A stretch of 62,949 nt of DNA from Treponema sp. GTDB lineage: Bacteria > Spirochaetota > Spirochaetia > Treponematales > Breznakiellaceae. Both the position numbers and the translations under genes were made by a program. Where the stretch lies: contig JAIRRJ010000023.1 in the NCBI GenBank assembly GCA_031256035.1, forward strand, positions 1 through 62,949, written 5' to 3'. The notes under the pieces were generated by a model, which ran no database searches, had not been told where the DNA came from, and worked only from the letters and a program-made list of their open reading frames with translations. Positions 60,501 through 62,949 of the stretch are shown in pieces (the stretch's first letter is position 1; each line of letters begins with the position of its first letter).

Positions 60501-61272
60501 GATAGCGATTATCGGCTACGGCAAAATGGGGAAAATGGTAGAGCAGATTGCCCGCGCTCAGGGGCATACGATTTCTGTCATTGTAGACCCGTTTGCAACG
60601 GAAACGCCGCCGGAAGTGCCTTTATACAAAACCATCGCCGAAGCAGACCTTATTTCCGCCGATGCGGCAATTGAATTTACTCAGCCGTCTACAGCAGTGG
60701 CGAATCTTATCGCTCTTGCGGAAAGAAAAATTCCCACGGTAACGGGAACAACGGGCTGGCAGGAGCGAATGGGCGATGTTGCCATGGCAGTCGAAGCCGC
60801 GAAAAGCGCTCTGCTCTGGTCGTCCAATTTTTCAATCGGAGTGAATCTGTTTTATCGCATCGCCTGGTATGCGGCGGAACTGGCAAACGAATTTCCCGAA
60901 TATGACATCGGCGGCTTTGAGGCGCACCACAATAAAAAACTGGACAGTCCTTCGGGAACCGCAAAAACATTGGCGGAGGGAGTAATTTCCAAAATTGAGC
61001 GGAAGAAAAAGATTGTCTGGGAAACACTTGACCGCCGCCCCGAAGCGGACGAACTCCACTTTCCAAGCCTGCGGATGGGCGCAGTACCCGGCCAGCACAG
61101 CTTGTTTTTTGATTCCGCAGCGGATACTATCGAAATTACACACACTGCCCGCAGCCGCGAGGGCTTCGCCTCAGGCGCGGTACGCGCCGCACAGTGGCTG
61201 GCGGCGGAAAAGCGGCAGGGGATTTTCACTATTGATGAAATGCTAAAGGAAATTTTGAAGGGGAGATTATGA
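60496..61272 (+). CDS. dapB: 4-hydroxy-tetrahydrodipicolinate reductase
   Basis: 258 residues. KIAIIGYGKMGKMVEQIA is the NAD(P)-binding start; VTGTTGW, SSNFSIGVNLFYRIAWYAAE and FEAHHNKKLDSPSGTAKTLAE carry substrate-binding and catalytic residues. Second reduction step of the lysine pathway. The start has its own copy of the ribosome-binding site after the insertion at 60397. Overlaps dapA by four bases. Confidence 0.95.
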   Translation: MKIAIIGYGKMGKMVEQIARAQGHTISVIVDPFATETPPEVPLYKTIAEADLISADAAIEFTQPSTAVANLIALAERKIPTVTGTTGWQERMGDVAMAVEAAKSALLWSSNFSIGVNLFYRIAWYAAELANEFPEYDIGGFEAHHNKKLDSPSGTAKTLAEGVISKIERKKKIVWETLDRRPEADELHFPSLRMGAVPGQHSLFFDSAADTIEITHTARSREGFASGAVRAAQWLAAEKRQGIFTIDEMLKEILKGRL

Positions 61273-62174
61273 CACAGTTTCGCGGCGCTTTTACAGCGCT
61301 TGTTACGCCAATGAAAGACACGGGGGAAGCTGACTGCGATGGTTTCCGCAGGCTTATCGAGTTTCAGATAACGGAGGGAATAGATGGTATTGTCCCGCTT
61401 GGGACAACCGGAGAAAACCCCACCCTTGACGAAGATGAGGAAGACAAGCTCATTGAAACAGCGGTGAAAACGGCGGGGGGAAAAATCCCGGTCATTGTCG
61501 GAACCGGTTCCAATGACACCAAACACATGGTCATGTATACCGAGCGTGCAAAAAAAATGGGCGCGGATGCCGCGCTTGTGGTAACACCCTACTACAACAA
61601 ACCCAACGATGACGGACTTTTGCGGCACTTTGAAGCTGCCGCAAAAGTGGGCATTCCAATCATCGTTTATAACATTGCTTCCCGCACCGGCAGAAATATC
61701 CAAACGCCGCTGATGGAAAAAATTTCACGCATACCCGGCATAATCGGCGTAAAGGAATCTTCCGGCGACATAAACCAGATGGGAGATGTGATCCGCGATG
61801 TCGCAATGCCGCGCAAAGCCGAGGGCAAGGATTTTTGGGTGCTGTCAGGCGATGACTCTTTCACGCTGCCGCTTGCTGCGCTTGGCGGAGACGGCGTTAT
61901 CTCGGTCATTTCCAACCTGTTACCCACAAAAGTAAAAGCCATGACAAAAGCCGCCCTTGAGGGCAAATTTGACGAAGCGCGCAAAATCCATTATGAATTG
62001 ATTCCGTTTATGAAAGCTGCCTTTATCGAAACAAACCCCGTGCCAATCAAACAGGCTCTTGCCTGGGCAGGTCTTCCTGCCGGCCCCGCGCGGTTGCCGC
62101 TTGGAAAACTTTCCCCAGCCAGCGAGACGGTACTCAGAAAGGCGATGGTTGATTTGGGTATTTTGAAGAGTTAA
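61269..62174 (+). CDS. dapA: 4-hydroxy-tetrahydrodipicolinate synthase
   Basis: 301 residues. FRGAFTALVTPMKD, VPLGTTGENPTLDEDE, VVTPYYNKPNDDGLLRHFE (Tyr of the triad) and GIIGVKESSGDINQM with the Schiff-base Lys. Condenses aspartate semialdehyde with pyruvate. Overlaps the dapB stop (ATGA). A bidirectional terminator follows, and then the tRNA-Lys gene on the other strand, close in theme if not in regulation. Confidence 0.96.
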   Translation: MTQFRGAFTALVTPMKDTGEADCDGFRRLIEFQITEGIDGIVPLGTTGENPTLDEDEEDKLIETAVKTAGGKIPVIVGTGSNDTKHMVMYTERAKKMGADAALVVTPYYNKPNDDGLLRHFEAAAKVGIPIIVYNIASRTGRNIQTPLMEKISRIPGIIGVKESSGDINQMGDVIRDVAMPRKAEGKDFWVLSGDDSFTLPLAALGGDGVISVISNLLPTKVKAMTKAALEGKFDEARKIHYELIPFMKAAFIETNPVPIKQALAWAGLPAGPARLPLGKLSPASETVLRKAMVDLGILKS

Positions 62175-62204
62175 AGCGGCTTTTACTGCCAAATCCTGCA
62201 CAGC

Positions 62205-62244
62205 AAAAAAAAAACAGCCCCGCCTGTTGCGGTACTGTTTTTTT
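62205..62244. terminator. Bidirectional terminator between dapA and tRNA-Lys
   Basis: A-tract 62205-62214, stem ACAG (62214-62217) and CCGC (62220-62223) pairing with GCGG (62229-62232) and CTGT (62235-62238), T-tract 62238-62244. U-runs exist in both directions, so it can end dapA and the tRNA transcript. Confidence 0.75.
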
Positions 62245-62249
62245 CAGAT

Positions 62250-62322
62250 TGAGCCGTGCAGGATTTGAACCTCCGACCACCGCCTTAAAAGGGCGATGCT
62301 CTACCGACTGAGCTAACGGCCC
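62250..62322 (-). tRNA. tRNA-Lys (anticodon TTT)
   Basis: 73 nt without an encoded CCA. Acceptor GGGCCGT pairs with ACGGCTC (one G-T). D arm AGCTC...GAGC, anticodon stem around CTTTTAA with anticodon TTT reading AAA/AAG, T arm GGAGGTTCAAATCC. All standard. Confidence 0.95.
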
Positions 62323-62376
62323 AAGACTCTTGCAAGAGCCTTTATACAGACATATAACAGAAAAAAATAATAAAAA

Positions 62377-62697
62377 TCAAGTGGGTTTGCGGTTTTTAAG
62401 CTCAATTTCTTTTTTTTCTATTGTTTCCCTGATTATTGCAAGTTCTTGCAGGATGGCTTTTATTTCCGGCGTATCGCGGTCAATGCTTGATTGATCGCGC
62501 TCGACAAATGCAACATAGGCTTCGTTTCCCATGCGGCCAAGGAGCTTTTGAGCCTGCCCGTCAAGCTGTTTGATTTCCAGCATCAGTATGCCCCGTTCAC
62601 CCAAATCCTGAGCCTTCGCTCCGGCTTTCGCGGCAAATTCTTTGGACACAGCCCATCCCTGATCAAGCAGGTCTTTCATCCTATCACTGAACGACAT
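62377..62697 (-). CDS. Small helical coiled-coil protein
   Basis: 106 residues, no signal and no membrane segment. Helical throughout (LMLEIKQLDGQAQKLLGRMGNEAYVAFVE, read in parts; AILQELAIIRETIEKKEIELK). GGAGG precedes the ATG. Similar small proteins occur in spirochaetes; function unknown. 61 bp before the tail of the phosphatase gene, reading away from it. Confidence 0.7.
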   Translation of the reverse strand: MSFSDRMKDLLDQGWAVSKEFAAKAGAKAQDLGERGILMLEIKQLDGQAQKLLGRMGNEAYVAFVERDQSSIDRDTPEIKAILQELAIIRETIEKKEIELKNRKPT

Positions 62698-62758
62698 AAT
62701 TTCCTCCTTACAAATACATTATCAAGAATATCCGATTTTGCCAAATCAATGAAGACAC

Positions 62759-62949
62759 CTATTTTCGTTTTATGCCCAGGATAGTTATGTCATCATACTG
62801 CTCATCTTCCTTTACATGAGTATAATATAAATAAGCGTCATTTTCAGGAAAATCGCGCGTATGTGAACAATAATGTCCGTACTGCAGGAAGTGTTTTTTT
62901 AAGAATTCATCAATTTTCCTGTCTACAAGGACACGGGAATTATCACCTG
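62759..62949 (-). CDS. C-terminal end of a PP2C/SpoIIE-type serine phosphatase (partial)
   Basis: About 62 codons are visible, cut off at the right edge of the window. The reading frame ends EDEQYDDITILGIKRK and then TAG. DDIT(I/L)L-hydrophobic is the terminal motif of SpoIIE/RsbU-type PP2C phosphatases, with the last metal-binding Asp. Domains upstream cannot be seen. Confidence 0.65.
   Translation of the reverse strand, partial: GDNSRVLVDRKIDEFLKKHFLQYGHYCSHTRDFPENDAYLYYTHVKEDEQYDDITILGIKRK

Overview
The window reads as a chromosome segment of a spirochaete, most likely a Treponema-type bacterium. This is an inference from gene content: HPr kinase with an orphan-looking HPr, a one-piece pyruvate:ferredoxin oxidoreductase, many signal-peptide lipoproteins, a BspA-like leucine-rich-repeat protein, large hybrid histidine kinases, and integron-type attC sites like those known from Treponema denticola. 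No species can be named from the sequence alone.

Layout. 1-5440 is visibly AT-rich and is punctuated by related sites beginning RYYYAAC and ending GTTRRRY-like; I read it as part of an integron gene-cassette array holding hypothetical, mostly exported proteins and one frameshifted YcxB-like gene. No integrase gene lies in the window. 5528-10894 is a block of surface or periplasmic proteins: a CsgG/LpoB-like plus DUF1566 protein, two paralogous repeat lipoproteins (one with a leucine-rich-repeat tail), and a possible clan-CD peptidase between them. 11034-17097 is a regulatory and housekeeping run: hprK, ptsH, an NtrY/NtrX-like two-component pair, lexA and holA. 17094-23877 (minus) is a three-gene overlapping phosphorelay: REC/HD-GYP, dCache hybrid kinase, and REC-PAS hybrid kinase. 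Next come nifJ (minus), an AAA/DUF4143 ATPase, and two FKBP-type prolyl isomerases.

30507-37445 (minus) is a complete phosphate regulon, pstS-pstC-pstA-pstB-phoU-phoB-phoR. It is preceded by four TTAACA-like boxes at an exact 11-bp period, a Gram-positive-style Pho box. 37583-46222 holds rmuC, tyrS, the amino-sugar genes nagA and nagB with an NlpC/P60-like protein, and a GH5-like glycosidase behind a strongly structured leader. 46330-53715 is more accessory: dus, a second AAA/DUF4143 ATPase, a DUF3791-DUF3990 pair, an XRE regulator, a frameshifted TolB/CsgG-like barrel lipoprotein, an NHL-repeat lipoprotein, and an MNT/HEPN pair. 53797-59029 pairs two beta-propeller proteins with a divergent TonB-dependent receptor. 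lysC-dapB-dapA, tRNA-Lys, a small coiled-coil gene and the tail of a PP2C-type phosphatase close the window.

The most unusual signals are: (i) the cassette array with its oversized, near-identical attC sites; (ii) a 24-nt coding repeat (ATKFPA-type peptide) inserted in the same reading frame in three genes at three loci; (iii) recurring promoters whose -10 box ends 5-7 nt before the start codon, suggesting much leaderless mRNA; (iv) an 89-bp insertion with a 15-bp duplication between lysC and dapB that copies the ribosome-binding site and start codon and opens a 26-codon ORF; and (v) a leader with two mutually compatible hairpin pairings ahead of the GH5 gene.
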